NCBI GenBank assembly: GCA_013397865.1
Contig: VZTI01005197.1
Span: 2,150,533-2,214,532 of the forward strand
DNA length: 64,000 bases
From: Struthidea cinerea
Taxonomy: Eukaryota > Chordata > Aves > Passeriformes > Corcoracidae
Direction: 5' to 3'
Shown here: positions 10,296 through 22,335 of the stretch, piece by piece
Layout of the letters: every line of letters starts with the position of its first letter
Position numbering within the stretch: position 1 is the stretch's first letter
The notes under the pieces: generated by a model
The model's database searches: none
Seen by the model: the letters and a program-made list of their open reading frames with translations, nothing else
What the model was told of the DNA's origin: nothing
Translations under genes and position numbers: made by a program

Positions 10296-10303
10296 AACTG
10301 ACA
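10296..10303 (+). promoter_or_regulatory. miR-223 8mer seed match (site 2)
   Basis: AACTGACA follows an A-run. It is a full 8mer for miR-223 and lies beyond the proximal polyadenylation signal. Confidence 0.65.
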
Positions 10304-10339
10304 AAATTTTTAAAAAATATTATAAAATACAAAAATTAA

Positions 10340-10345
10340 AATAAA
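10340..10345 (+). terminator. FBXW7: possible intermediate polyadenylation signal
   Basis: AATAAA is followed by moderately GT-rich sequence (GTTGCTGGTCAGTCTTAGTG). The downstream element is weaker than those of the two other signals. Confidence 0.35.
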
Positions 10346-10414
10346 GTTGCTGGTCAGTCTTAGTGTTTTACAGTATTTGAGAAAAAAACAACTGTTACAG
10401 TTATTGCTGGGAGG

Positions 10415-10422
10415 AACTGACA
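10415..10422 (+). promoter_or_regulatory. miR-223 8mer seed match (site 3)
   Basis: This is the third AACTGACA in the same UTR, 119 bases after the second. Multiple spaced 8mers for one microRNA suggest strong control, in line with the published miR-223/FBXW7 pair. Confidence 0.68.
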
Positions 10423-10526
10423 GAGCAAAAACGTACGTTTTTGTAAAGATGTCACATGCAAACAAAATGAGAAACGAAAGAGTCAAATGGTTTGCCTCAT
10501 TCTCCAAGAGCCACAACTCAAGCTGA

Positions 10527-10534
10527 ACTGTGAA
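10527..10534 (+). promoter_or_regulatory. miR-27 8mer seed match (site 2)
   Basis: This is a second ACTGTGAA 8mer in a block (about 10500-10560) that I recall as nearly identical in mammals. Confidence 0.68.
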
Positions 10535-10742
10535 AGTGGTTTAACACTGTATCCTAGGCGATCTTTTTTCCTCCTTTTTTTGTTTTTGTTTTTGTTTTAT
10601 TTATAGTCTGATTTAAAACAATCAGATTCCAGTTGGTTAATTTTAGTTATGTAACAACCTGACATGATGGAGGAAAACAACCTTTAAAGGGATTGTGTCT
10701 ATGGTTTGATTCACTTAGAAATTTTATTTTCTTATAACTTAA

Positions 10743-10750
10743 GTGCAATA
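10743..10750 (+). promoter_or_regulatory. miR-25/92 8mer overlapping the distal poly(A) signal
   Basis: GTGCAATA is a full 8mer for miR-25/32/92/363/367. Its last four bases are also the first four of the AATAAA at 10747-10752. Confidence 0.65.
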
Positions 10751-10752
10751 AA
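10747..10752 (+). terminator. FBXW7: distal polyadenylation signal of FBXW7
   Basis: AATAAA is followed by TGTGTTTTTTCATG and further T-rich sequence. This is the expected main end of the FBXW7 mRNA, with cleavage about 15-25 bases further on. It resembles the human end as I remember it. Confidence 0.8.
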
Positions 10753-11457
10753 ATGTGTTTTTTCATGTTAGTATGTCTTTTTTTAAAATTTTTTATTTTC
10801 TAGTTGTTAATTTAGTATTATGTATCCTACGAGGGGTAGGATAAAGCAGGTTGAGATGCTCGTCTTACTGGTAAGATGCTAAAATATGGCTTGGGACTTT
10901 TTATGTAAACAGGTTGTGTGAGTGTCCTCTCCTTCAGTTGCCAGGTAGGATTTGTCACGTGGGTCTGGACAAACATGCAGGAAAGACATTCTCTGCCTCT
11001 CACAAGGAATGTGTCAGGACCTTGCTGTGGGGGGAGTCAGCTATAAAAAGCTGCTAAAGTACGTAAAACTTCTTCTGACAGCATCTCGTTACTGCATCTT
11101 AAATTGAAACCTGATGTTTATTATTTATGGAATTCAATCAGTTGATTGCAGTTGACAGCAAAGAATCAATCCATAAATACAACTAAAATCAAAGTTAGGA
11201 TTGTAGGAGAGCTTGAAATAAAACTTCAGAAGAAATAATTTAAAAACCCCATCATTCCACATCAGTCCAACAGCAGTTTTATCATTGCCCGGAAACCAAG
11301 GTAAGTCATCATCTCTCTCAGAAACTTAGCACTTGAGTGTCAGGTTCTGTCTCAAATCTCCTTGACCAAAATCATTGTTTTCTTCTGTGTAAGCTTTTCT
11401 GTCAGGGCATAGCATTTGCTTGTTTGTGACAGTTTTCCCCTGTAGAAAGCTGTCATT

Positions 11458-11472
11458 AAAAAAAAAAAAAAA
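11458..11472 (+). repeat. poly(A) run
   Basis: Fifteen A in a row. No SINE or processed copy is visible upstream. Confidence 0.85.
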
Positions 11473-13813
11473 CAAACCAAAACACTTGAAGAGAAAAGGC
11501 ATAGATGGAAAAGAAAAACATTTATATACTTACACATCTATGACTATGTGCAAACAAAATTTAATTCCAATCCCTACATTATGCAAAACATGCAATGGTG
11601 AAGGATCACGCTTCCATCTGGCCTCTCGAGATTAAAAAGCCATCCGAACTGACTGAGCAGCTCCAAATTGTAAAAATCTGTTCCTTGGGTTGGTGCTTAA
11701 GGAAAAAAAGCTTGCAGCAAGCACTGACAATATAGAAGGTATGATTGTGTCTTATTTATGTAAAAACAGTTAAAGAGTTAATCCTTTCCTAAAATGGCAG
11801 TGAAAGATTGCCAGGACTTTGCATGGTTCTGCTGAGAGTGCAGGCCAGGACTGAGCTCCCAGTTGCAGAAAGTGCGCCAGTGTGGGCTGAAGTACTTGTG
11901 AGAGGGGATGGAAATAGAAGGGTAGAAATATGAATATTTAGTGCAGTGAGCAGAGCAATAGCTTTTAAGATTATGTTATTTTCTTCCATGAGTTGTAGAA
12001 ATTGCAACTACGTGTTTTCAAAGAGCGAAGGCGCTGGCCTGATGGTGAAGGAGGATGAGAGGTTTCTGAGTAATGTTGTGCTGGAGGGCAGGAATACAAA
12101 TCTGGATGGAAGAAGGAAATGACAGAAGTAAACTAACAAATCCAAATCGGTTCAAGGTGTACAGTCAGTTCAAGTACATTTTAGGCAGCCAACAGACCAG
12201 GAGGAAAATGTGCTTAACCAGAATTGAGAAGCTTTCCTGTTGATGGTGCAGTTCCAGCAGTATCTAAACATTCAAATTAATGCAGAATAACTTGAACTTG
12301 TTAAGCAAACCATATTTTCAGATTTCTTCATCACAGATTTAGGTTCAAATAAACTATTGGCTGCAAAGTCAAGATATGATTGACTGTCACATTAAATACA
12401 AAAAACAACACAGTACTTAAAAATATTTTTAAGAAAGCTTTTCCCATTCAATAGAAAAACTTTACAAAGTTAATTGTGTTAGCACTTTAAAGACTTCTAA
12501 TTTTGTGAAATCTGTTCAGGTTTGTAGCAGTTGCTTATGAGGTACCTGAACAAAGCTCAATAAGCAGAAATTTTGTGATTAAAGTGACAGGATTTCAAAG
12601 ATGGGCTGTAGTAAACATGTTACAGGTAGGAAACTGTTAGAGCAGTTTCTCTTTATGCCCCCCTTATCACCCCCCTTTTGCTGACTTACCATAACATAGC
12701 TCACTTAATATGAACTCTTCATTGTTGGCAGCACGTGCTCCAAGTGAGACTGCTTAGGAGACATCTTCATTCTGTGTAATTACATTTTGATTTTAAGGTG
12801 GGTGGAGTGTTTGGGTTTTTTTTTAAATAAAAACATTTAAGAATACTTGTGTAAGACTATAACATCTTTATGCTCTCAATACACAGGCTCTTTTTGAATC
12901 CAGTGGCTTAGTCATCATAGGCTATGTCAAAATACTGCAGCTATCTTAGAGACTTAACTGCAGTGGTGTTCCTGGCACTTCTACTCTCTTCTTGTCATGC
13001 TGATTCTCATTTTAGTTTTAGCCCTACAAAGAGCTTCCTTATATTCTCCTGTATATGAAACCAAGTCAACAACATTAAGATTTTTTTTTTTAACATAATA
13101 ATTCTTAGTGGACCTTGATTTTAGCCAACAGTAAGTCAGAACTAGTATTGCCACTTCCTCCAAGAGCCTGTTCCTGTGGTCTCAATTTGCTTACTCAGGA
13201 GACAGGACCAGACATTTAACAGCTATGTCTACACCAATTTGTAGTTCATATCAGCAGCTTTCCCAATAGAACACAGTGCTTCCTTGGAGACCACTAACAG
13301 GATTCCTTCTGGGTGTAACTAAATCTGGAGCATCTCTCCAGGAGCACACTCCAGGCACTCAAGCCACTGGAGGAGCATGTGGGACCAAACCAGAACTAGT
13401 CCAACACCTCAAAAATACATTCATGTGGACATTAGGTTTTCAGGACCAGCATTTTGTAATTAGCATTATAGTTCTGCTCCTACTGCGCAGCACTAATTAG
13501 TGATGTGGACATAACCATCAACGGATCCTCTCCCACAGCACCCCTGGCTCCCCACTTGCAATCAGCAACCAGCTCCCATCCCAACAGAATCCACCTGATA
13601 CCACTTACAAGATTTTGCCAAAGCAAAAAGCTCAGCTGCCTTCAACTCTTTCAGCATTCCTATGGAGAGGTCTTTCTGATCAGCTTATGGAATCCAGTTA
13701 AAAAGAAATGCAAATCTCTTACAATCAGTCTGGTCAAAATTTTCTACCAGTAAGTGAACACCTGATCATTCAGAAAAAGAAACAGTTACGTTGTGCAATT
13801 GAACAGAAGAGCC

Positions 13814-13841
13814 AAATAATAATAGTAGTAATAATAATAAG
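13814..13841 (+). repeat. AAT/AGT trinucleotide microsatellite
   Basis: A short imperfect run of AAT and AGT units, likely to vary in length. Confidence 0.8.
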
Positions 13842-15186
13842 GAAAAACTTGCCAGTAATTACTTCCGTCATTCTGACAAACTGTTTATTACTTAAAGGGT
13901 AATATCCATGCCATACTGACCACTGAATCTTTAATAACAGTGGGAATATTATTTTCTTTCCATTTCCTGCCATTCTGTCTATAACCTTGATCCCTATCAC
14001 TGTGCAAAGATACACATGCCTGTGCAATGATGGTTTAGCATTTTATGATGATACATGATGTTTATGATTATGCATGAAGTATCTGATCTATATGATATCC
14101 ACCAGGATGTTCAAACGTCATCTGAAAATGGCATATACAATTTTTCAAGCACCTCTTCAAGCATCAGTGCAGGTTTATAAATACAACAGATGTTTTAACA
14201 TAAAAGCTGTTCCAGGTTCCTTCTGAGAGTCTGACAAACCGGGTGTCACCAAAAAGTCAGTAGTCCAAGCTCTTGCTCCCTGTTCAAGTTGCCAACTGAC
14301 CCAGCAGCTGCAGGGGTACTTCAGGGCAAAGAAATGGTGCATTGTGCTACCAGGAGCACGAGCTGCCGAGGGGAAATGGTGCAGCACTCTGTGAGACTGC
14401 AGTTGCCTAAGAACCAGTGGCTTTATGCCCATGTACACTGCACTGCTCTAGCCCAGCTGAGACAGGAGAGTCCTATAAAATCATTAACTAAGCTAGGACA
14501 GAATCTCCCCAAGAACTAGAGATGGCAGAAATCATTAATCACAGTGGTTGCCAGTTCAGCAGTGGTTCTAAATTGCAGACTGTACAAGACAACTGAGACT
14601 TGGCCAAAGGCATCCTTCTGCTCTCTTTTGTCCTCACCTCTGCCTTGCTTAGATACAACTTCAACTCCCTGATCCCTACTGACAAGCTGATCTTGTCCAG
14701 CCTTACGTGGTAGCAATGGTGTTGGTGAAAGATAAGCTGAGCTTTCTCTCATCTATGCTGCTGGAATCCACTCTGTACATTTTGCCACTTAATGCACAGG
14801 GACAGCACAACCTCGAGTCTAACACCGAATGCTCCAAGGTGTAGTACATGATGAGAAAGACATCGTTCATCCCAGAATGAGAGATTCATCACGAATCTCA
14901 TGAATCATCTCCAGCCTGAGTCTAGACTGAAAAAAATGTTCTAGACCTGGTACAATTAGGTAAATTTCAAGTTGATCTCAACTCCTTAGTTTTCCAGACA
15001 TGCCTGAAAAATAGGCACATCCTAAGAAGCTTCACAGTTTAAGCAGGATCGTAAGTGTTGTCTCCTGGAAGCTGGGAAAGGCCATGGTCTAAGGACAGTG
15101 AAAAACCTTGGAAGGTCTATGTAAGCTGGATCAGAAGTGACCTATGGAATTCAGAGATGGGCAGATGACAACAATTTGGGGCTTTT

Positions 15187-15207
15187 GGGGAGCAGGGTGG
15201 GGTGGGG
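15187..15207 (+). other. G-quadruplex motif, short loops
   Basis: GGGG, GGG, GGGG and GGGG are separated by loops of 4, 1 and 1 bases. Very short loops favour a stable fold. It is intergenic, about 4.4 kb past the FBXW7 end. Confidence 0.65.
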
Positions 15208-16664
15208 AGGCTTTCCAAGAGATCATAATTTTGCATCCTACAATGGCTGCTGTGGGGTATTTCATCATTGTCTACAACACAGCACAGGAGTAAGATTTTT
15301 AGTGAAGCCGTTAGTTGGGCTGCCCTGTAATTGAGGATATGACCAACCCTGTTAGGTCTGACTCACCTGAACTGCTCTTACCTGGGGCAGATTGTTTGAT
15401 GGGAAGATGAATGAAATGCCCCCAGACCTCCTCCTTCTGTCTGGTTCTTCACGTCTGAGATGCAGGTTTCGCAGGGTGCTTGCAGCGCATTATTTGACAG
15501 TGCTTTGTTCTTTTAATTTAAAACAGGAAATGTGGAATGTAGACGATCCAAAAACTTCAAAGGCAGTATCCATTGCCAAAGGAGTCGCATTTAAACTCAA
15601 GTTCATTCTCTAGATTAAATATTCAAATCTGACAGAGTGAGAAGATGCTCACACCTTCGAGAGGATTGATGATTTCGAAGGGACAGAAGGATTCAGATTA
15701 TGGCTGTAAATATCCGTGCAGTAAACTGAGCAGTACCGCTCTCCCTAAACTGGAGTTTTATTTTGAGCTCCTCAGTTTGAAATGAATTTCTAGCAATACC
15801 ACAGCTTTACAGATACAGAGAGAGTATAAAACGTTTCCTTTACCCTGATATACAGATCCGAGTACTACACTCCTCTCTTTTCAGACTGCCATTTTCTTTG
15901 AAGTTTCCTGATACATTTCAGAGCTGATTTTAAATGTTCACAGTAAAGTTTGGAAAAAGGAAGAATTCAAAAGCTATAGACTAGATAGGGCTCCAAAAAC
16001 GTGCCTGTTTGCTGCTCTTTGTCTGCTTTGCTGTTCCTCTTGTCAGTTCTCAGTAGACAGAAGTGAGCATTTCAATTAACTATCATACACATTTTCCCAA
16101 ATAAACAAGTTTTATAGAAACATTTTTCTCTTGGTGTTTCTATTGCCCACTCAGCACACACTTTAGGCATGCACTGGATGCTCTACCATTCTGCTGACTA
16201 CTGCAACAATTCAAATACTCCAATTTAATGCAAAACAACACAGTAACATGATGTTCCTTGTGTCCACTCTTCAGTCTTACACACACTTTTAGATTTCAAA
16301 CCCAGAAATTGGTATGTGTGGATTCACCTGCTTACGGGCAGTCATTTCCAAGCAGAATCAGCTCTTGAGACCTCACTGTTTATCACTGTTGGCCATATGG
16401 CACAATAGGGACAACCCAGGGCAGAGGAGCAATAAGAAGGAGGAATGCTCTGTGTGAGATACCACTAATGTGTTCATCTTGTGCTAGAATTAAATGGGAT
16501 ATGGCTCCACTAAGCCCACAGGTCTCCAATTTGATTTGAAAAATTCAAGACTACAGCCTAAATTTAAAAAGGCTCAAACTACATATTCATTTCTATACAT
16601 ACACATTCTCATCTTGGAATACTCAGAGCTTTACATATTTAAAAAAAGACTTGACAACTACGTA

Positions 16665-16840
16665 ATTTTTCTGTTTTCCTCTATTTACTCCTCTTATTTT
16701 CCCTTTTCTTTGACAATCTCACTTCAATTTCCTCATGTTTCCTTTCCTCCTTTGTCCTGTTCCCTCTGTTTTTCTTTTTATGTTTTACCATTCATGTCCC
16801 TATTTTCCAGATTTTTTATCTTCCTCATCTTTCTCTGTTC
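16665..16840 (+). repeat. pyrimidine-rich block
   Basis: Almost entirely T and C with brief interruptions. The 116-codon open frame across it is explained by the lack of purines, which removes stop codons, and its translation is a low-complexity F/S/L/P string. Confidence 0.7.
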
Positions 16841-17879
16841 ATGAGCATCTCTGCTTTGAACAGTCAGAGCCAGCTCTCCTCTCTTCCCTCATTCCAAGAT
16901 CGGAGTTGGCGAGCTGCAGTCTTTTTCACACCCCTCTGTACATACAAGATATACAGGAGATACATAAGCCAGATGAGAAGCAAATATAGACCACTCAGAA
17001 AAATTAATTTATTTGTCTGCATCTAATGTTTGTCTATCCGTGGTCCACAAATAACTCAAATGGTCCAACAGCAACAGGATCATGCCCTCTTAAGCACAGA
17101 CTGGTCTACCACCAATTTCACAAACAACTGAGCAACAAGCATTGCCTAATTCAATACTCATCAAGCATTCTCTCTTCTGCTTTCTGACAAAATATAGTAT
17201 TTTATTTTAAAATTATGTTTTATTGCTCCTAAGGAAATCTAGTGTGTAAAGGCAATTTTGAAAACATTCCTCATTATGAAACATAGGCAACACATGATTT
17301 TCCAAATCTGTGCAGTATTTGGAAGTTACTTTTGTTAACAAACTTTTAGAAGATTCACCACTGGACAGAAACTGGTCATCACCATAGATGCCCATTTTGT
17401 GAAGCTCTGTATAATAAATAAGAATTTGAGGCTGTAAATGAACCTATATTCCAAACTCAACAGCGGTGGCTGATATTCCTTCCGGTGCTACCAACACAGC
17501 ACAGCTGGGATAGCACGGTCTGTCAGGGGATGTTAGGAATAATATACAACCCATGTCTAAAACAATCTAGTGCACGTTGCTCACTAATTCTTAATGTGCA
17601 CTGACAGCGCAAGCAATAAAAGCTCCCAAGCCAGCGCAGGATGTGACTGTGGACCAGGTACACTATCCCGGTGCTGCTGAGATTTTACTGTTCTAGTGAC
17701 ACAATATATCCCACTGGAAAAAGCTCCAGACATCCAGCACTTACCTGAGCCTTGGCTTCTGCACTGTGTTAAACCAACATAACTTAACTAAAAAGGATAA
17801 GCAATTATTAAGAAGGACACAGTGTCCAAAGAAACAAAGTCACAGATAAGACTTCCTCATCTTTGCAGAACAAAAAGCA

Positions 17880-17945
17880 GCCAAACCAACCAACCAAAAC
17901 CCACACAACAACAACAAGCCAAACCAACAAAACTCAAACCCAAAT
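17880..17945 (+). repeat. A/C-rich low-complexity block
   Basis: Repeated CCAAAC, CCAACC and ACAACA units, with no G over long stretches. It is simple-sequence DNA. Confidence 0.75.
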
Positions 17946-20900
17946 CCCTCTATCTTTTATCTCCTTGTTTCATTTCATCCTAATGATACTGTTAACAATC
18001 GCAGGTAACCTCCTCTCCTTGTAAATGTATTCCCACTCAATACACAGCCCAAACTGTGTATGCCATACTCACAGAGTGTATGGCTGTGCTTACTCAGTGA
18101 GAAAGAGAAATAGGATTTCCTACACTTCTTTTCTTTTTTGCTTGTTCTATCCAAACATTTTGCTCTTATTTGTTGTTTTACAGCCAGAGCAGAACAGCAA
18201 CTACTGTACTTCCCCATGGCTTGAACAAGGCTGACAATAGATGAATGTTCCTGCTCATCCTTTCCAGGCTGAAGGATCACTGGATCAGAAAAAATAAGTC
18301 AGAATTAGACAGAGTTTCAAAGTTCAAAAAGCAGGACACGTGACAAGCACTGTATCTTGAATGCCTGAGGTGAAGAAGCCTTTCCCACTGACAACCAGAC
18401 GAGTACCTTGCACAGCTAACAGGAGCCACCACATAGCGGACAAAGGCAGCTAAACCCAACAGGAAAGGGGGCAGAAGCTCTTCCATAGACATAAGGAGTG
18501 CCCCAGAGAAGAAAGAAGCCTTGGGTCTAATACTGGCATATTCTGATTTGCTCTTGGAAAATCCAAAAATCCACACGACACCCCCATTATGCAATCTGAT
18601 TTATCAGACAGCACAATGCAGACAAAATTGTTCTGACAGGAAGACAAGAGTTCCTTTAATCTTCTACTTTCCAGACAAATTATCTCTAATTAGTACCTGG
18701 GTCCAGTTATTTATGCATACAAACTGGAGCTTAAATTTTCTGCATCATAGCAGCACCCTATTCCCAAACACCTGGCTAGCAGGAGCACACACAGACGTCC
18801 CTCCAGCCACCAACCCTTCCCTCCAGGCTGGCCACAGCCACCCCACACCCAACAGACCCTCTATAAAAGGATCTCGATCTCTCTTTCTCCATGGCTAGTC
18901 TCTGAAAATTCAGGATATTGCCCATAAAGAGCCTTCTTCCTATCACGCTGGCTTTTGGTAAAAGCAATAAAGGTGAAACAAAAGACACTGCTCCACAGGC
19001 AATGAATAGCTGTGGGATAAACAGGAATAAATTATCCTAGTCATAAAATAAATGAAGTGACAGTAGTAATATCTCATGCTAAACCAAAATTTACCTTGCC
19101 TACATTTTAGGACACTTCTCCTGTGCTTGGTAAGAGGTATGGAGACGACTGACTGTGAAGTTCATGCAGTATTTTTCCTCTCCAGGAGGGATGGCTATTT
19201 CAACCTTCTCTTCTTACAAAATGTGGAAAACCTATTTTCAGTGTAACCCTTGTCTCTCTGCCAGCTCAGGATGTAAATTTTGCACTAGTCTTGGAAAGCA
19301 ACATGGTTTTCTGAGAGCCATTCCCATTCTGAAGCCTGCTGTGGGATGTGGCGCATCCTCTGACGTCTGTGTTTGGTAGCAAGAGCATCCCACTGCCTAA
19401 GTTTCCATCTCACATCTTCTTAGGCATTTTCCAGCATCCACCCAATGTGCACTGAACAGTGAGCAATTGAGAGTTCAAGCAAATAATATGGAGGAATGGA
19501 TAATAAGCCCCTAGGAATGCATCCAGCTACAGTTATACTCCATGAAGGTTAGAGGCCCAGTTCTTCCTCATTTAAATCTGATGTTGAAGGAATTCTTAGT
19601 GCTTTATCCAAGCTACTAATTTGCAATTTTACTGCAAACAATTTACAATCAAATGAAGTGAAAGCTAGAAGCAAAGAGTACATTAATGACCTAATTTTCC
19701 TTTTGCGGTTCTCTTCATTTTATCTTTCAGTGAAGGCCAATCTTAAAAAATTGGATAATTGGCCAGTAAATAAATACAATTTTTTTTCTTTTCATTATTA
19801 CTGCATAAAAGCTGAATTGCTGGTATGAACTACAGTGCTGTCTTCTGCTGAGGACAGTCCTGTATGACCAACCTCCGGCAACAGAAACTGGGATAACGAC
19901 ATTATTTTTCAGACTGAAAATTCATGAAATAACAAAGTAGTACAAAAATGCATCACAGCGTCTGAATAATAAACTTTAGTGTTCTGGGCTAGATATATGC
20001 AATTTGTAAATTATACAGCCATGTGCATGCTAAGATGCTTCTTAAAAATACAGTAACTATTCTTTGAAAAACATAGCAGTAATGTCAAAGCAGCTTTTGT
20101 AATACTCCACTGGATCTTTCTCTACACTAGGTGCAGCTAAGTCAGTGAATTATTGTTTCCTTAGGTTTAGAGGCAGTCTAAAGGCATTGGTGAAGCACCA
20201 AACCTCAGCCTACGGGAAGGAGCTAGGACAGGTGGTTGTTTCACAGAACAGCAGTCAGTCTGAGCCTTGCTCCTAAGAGAGATTCACTGCTGCCCTGTGG
20301 AACTGGCTCTAGTGGTGAGTTGATCTGCTGAGACAGCTGGAGAACTCACATTTTTAGAAACAGTTAATTTTCTGGAGGTTTAGTGACCTGAGCTGGCTCA
20401 AGAGTTAGCTGCTAGCACAGGAGAAGCAAGTGGCCAGGAGCAAGGCAGGTCTGCCTCTCCCAGCACCCTGATGAGATGCTAAAACCTCAGGAGACACTGA
20501 GTTAGGTGAATATCTCAAAAGGTGTCAGGGAAAGCAGAAGTGCCACACTCATCTAAACTCCTGCCATTCCCACATCTCCCATCTCACTTATTCCCATGCT
20601 CACCTGACACCCAGACTCCATTCAGATGCTTAAACCCCTCTGGCAACAGTAATCAGTCAGGTCAGCTTAGGAGCCACATCCTCTGGCCAGCTTAACCACC
20701 CCAGCAAACATCTGGGATATAACACTGGACCAGACTGGGCTGCTTTCCTTAGAGAAGTGATCAGAAGTCTTGCCCCAACTCAGTTGTCCAAGTCTAGGCA
20801 ATTAGCACACACTGAGCACCGACCTAGGTGCTGCTGGTAGGGAAAGAAAGAACACTTCTGGAGCAAATGGAGAGAGACCTGTGCTCAAGACACCATAGGC

Positions 20901-21664
20901 TGTGCACCCTCAACATCACCTCCTGCAGAGGAGACGACTCAAACACCCATAAAGTAAACTCTCAAATCCATCTCTGTGCCCAGTCCTGCTCATTTCCATG
21001 AGGATGCCACAGGAGAAGCAGAAACCCCACGCACTGCATGGCAGTTGTTCAACATCTGCAGTGGACCCCACTTGTTTCACCTCCAGGGGTTGCACATTGT
21101 CTGCTCATTATGAGCCCAAAGGAAATGCACAGCAAGAACCTGCAGTTACAGAGCTTGATCCCAGCATGGAGGAACAAGTCTGAGCTCTGCTTAAGATGTG
21201 AAATTGCAAGACACTGAGACACATAATTGGGCAGAAAGCTGGGCCTGGCCCAACTTGACTGAATAAGGCAAATCAATATGCCATAAAGGAGAGAAAGCAG
21301 GAAGGTAAAAAGAAGTTTGGTTTGCAGAACATGCTCTGTCCAATGGCTTGAAATTGAATTGCTTTCTTCTTCTAGCTAAGCAAACACAGAACAAAGCATT
21401 CATTTAAACAGAAGCATATGACAAAAACCCAAGGTGCAACAAGCACTTGCCATATGCATACTCCGAGGCTGACAAAAGAGGCAGTGAGAACCTGTACAGC
21501 TGAATCAAGCATTAGTACCCAGAAAGAAAACAGGTCTTGTTGGGCTGAGAAAAAAAGAACTGAATTCAGATAACTTGAGCAGGACATTAAACACTACACC
21601 ACTGAACAAACACGACTTTCAACATCCAGATACCTGTCAAATAGGCCAAATTATTTTCAGGACT

Positions 21665-21995
21665 GAATCATAAAATGGTTTGGGTTGGAGAGGACCTTTA
21701 AATTTCATCTAGTCCAACCCTCCTGTGATAGGCAGGGACATCACTCACTAGATCAGGTTGCTCAAAGCCCCATCCAACCTGACTCTGAACATTTCCAACA
21801 AAGCTACATCCACAACTTCACTGGGCAACCTGTTTCAGTGTCCGACCCTGCTCATCATAAAAAAATTTCTTCTTTATGTCAAATCCAATTCTACTCTCTT
21901 TTAGTTTAAAACCATTGCTCCTTGTCTTGTCACTACAAGCCTTGGTAAAAAATCTGTCTCAGTCTTTCTTGTAAGTCCCCTTTATATTTTATCTC
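21665..21995 (-). mobile_element. CR1 LINE 3' copy, minus orientation
   Basis: The + strand begins AATCATAAAATGGTTTGGGT and continues GGACCTTTAAATTTCATCTAG then TCCAACCCTCCTG. This is the reverse complement of a CR1 3' end. Later hallmarks are CATCCAACCTGACTCTGAAC and the CCATTGCTCCTTGTC phrase. It is a 5'-truncated copy of about 330 bases from a non-LTR retrotransposon that moves by target-primed reverse transcription. The tail is degenerate (AATCATA), so it is older than the copy at 41812. No intact reverse-transcriptase frame is present. Confidence 0.93.
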
Positions 21996-22257
21996 ACTAC
22001 TGTTTTTACTGAAAAATGCTTTGAGGAATAGGCTAAGGAAATGCAGACTGGTAAAACAACCCAAATGCCTTAGAGTAAAGCAAATCCCACACCAGGACTT
22101 AGGAAGGCAGCAGTCTCAGCTACAGATATGAAGAGGATACAACTTGAAAACCATGAGCAAACGTATGAGAGAGATATTAAGAAAAGGGACATATTGTATT
22201 GTGCAGGATCACTCACCCTTGCACAGAACCAGCCAAGTGAACATCAGCTGCAGTAAA

Positions 22258-22335
22258 GGCGAGCAGCGCTCATACAGTTACAGAGGGTGCGTGAGCTGCG
22301 TGCCTTCGAGCTGAGGCCCGCGCCCTCCTAAGGGG
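22258..22335. other. CpG-rich patch in AT-rich desert
   Basis: Seven CpG lie within about 65 bases (first at 22260, last at 22321), inside DNA that otherwise has very few. It is too short for a CpG island. It could be a small regulatory element or a GC-rich repeat remnant. Confidence 0.5.

Larger units (their letters stand above)
9001..10770 (+). other. FBXW7: FBXW7 3'UTR (end approximate)
   Basis: The untranslated tail runs from the stop codon to just past a canonical AATAAA at 10747-10752, which is followed by T- and GT-rich sequence. The cleavage point is inferred to be about 10765-10775. As I remember the human 3'UTR, long stretches are alike, including the miR-223 and miR-27 sites, but I could not align them. 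The tail is AT-rich apart from a short GC-rich block (about 9405-9540) that contains a CR1 fragment. Many microRNA seed matches and two further AATAAA hexamers are listed separately. The length (about 1.77 kb) is similar to that in mammals. Confidence 0.85.
10771..21664. other. intergenic, no gene seen
   Basis: About 10.9 kb of AT-rich single-copy-looking sequence lies downstream of FBXW7. Open frames are short and show no splice-bounded or family-like protein. It contains an A-run (11458-11472), an AAT/AGT microsatellite (13814-13841), a G-quadruplex motif (15187-15207), a pyrimidine-rich block (16665-16840) and an A/C-rich block (17880-17945). I see no RNA gene or promoter that I can support. 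Confidence 0.75.

Noticed and set aside
14881..14899. Small inverted repeat, GAGATTC and GAATCTC with a 5-base loop
   Set aside because: Seven-base arms are expected many times in 64 kb; no RNA-gene context.
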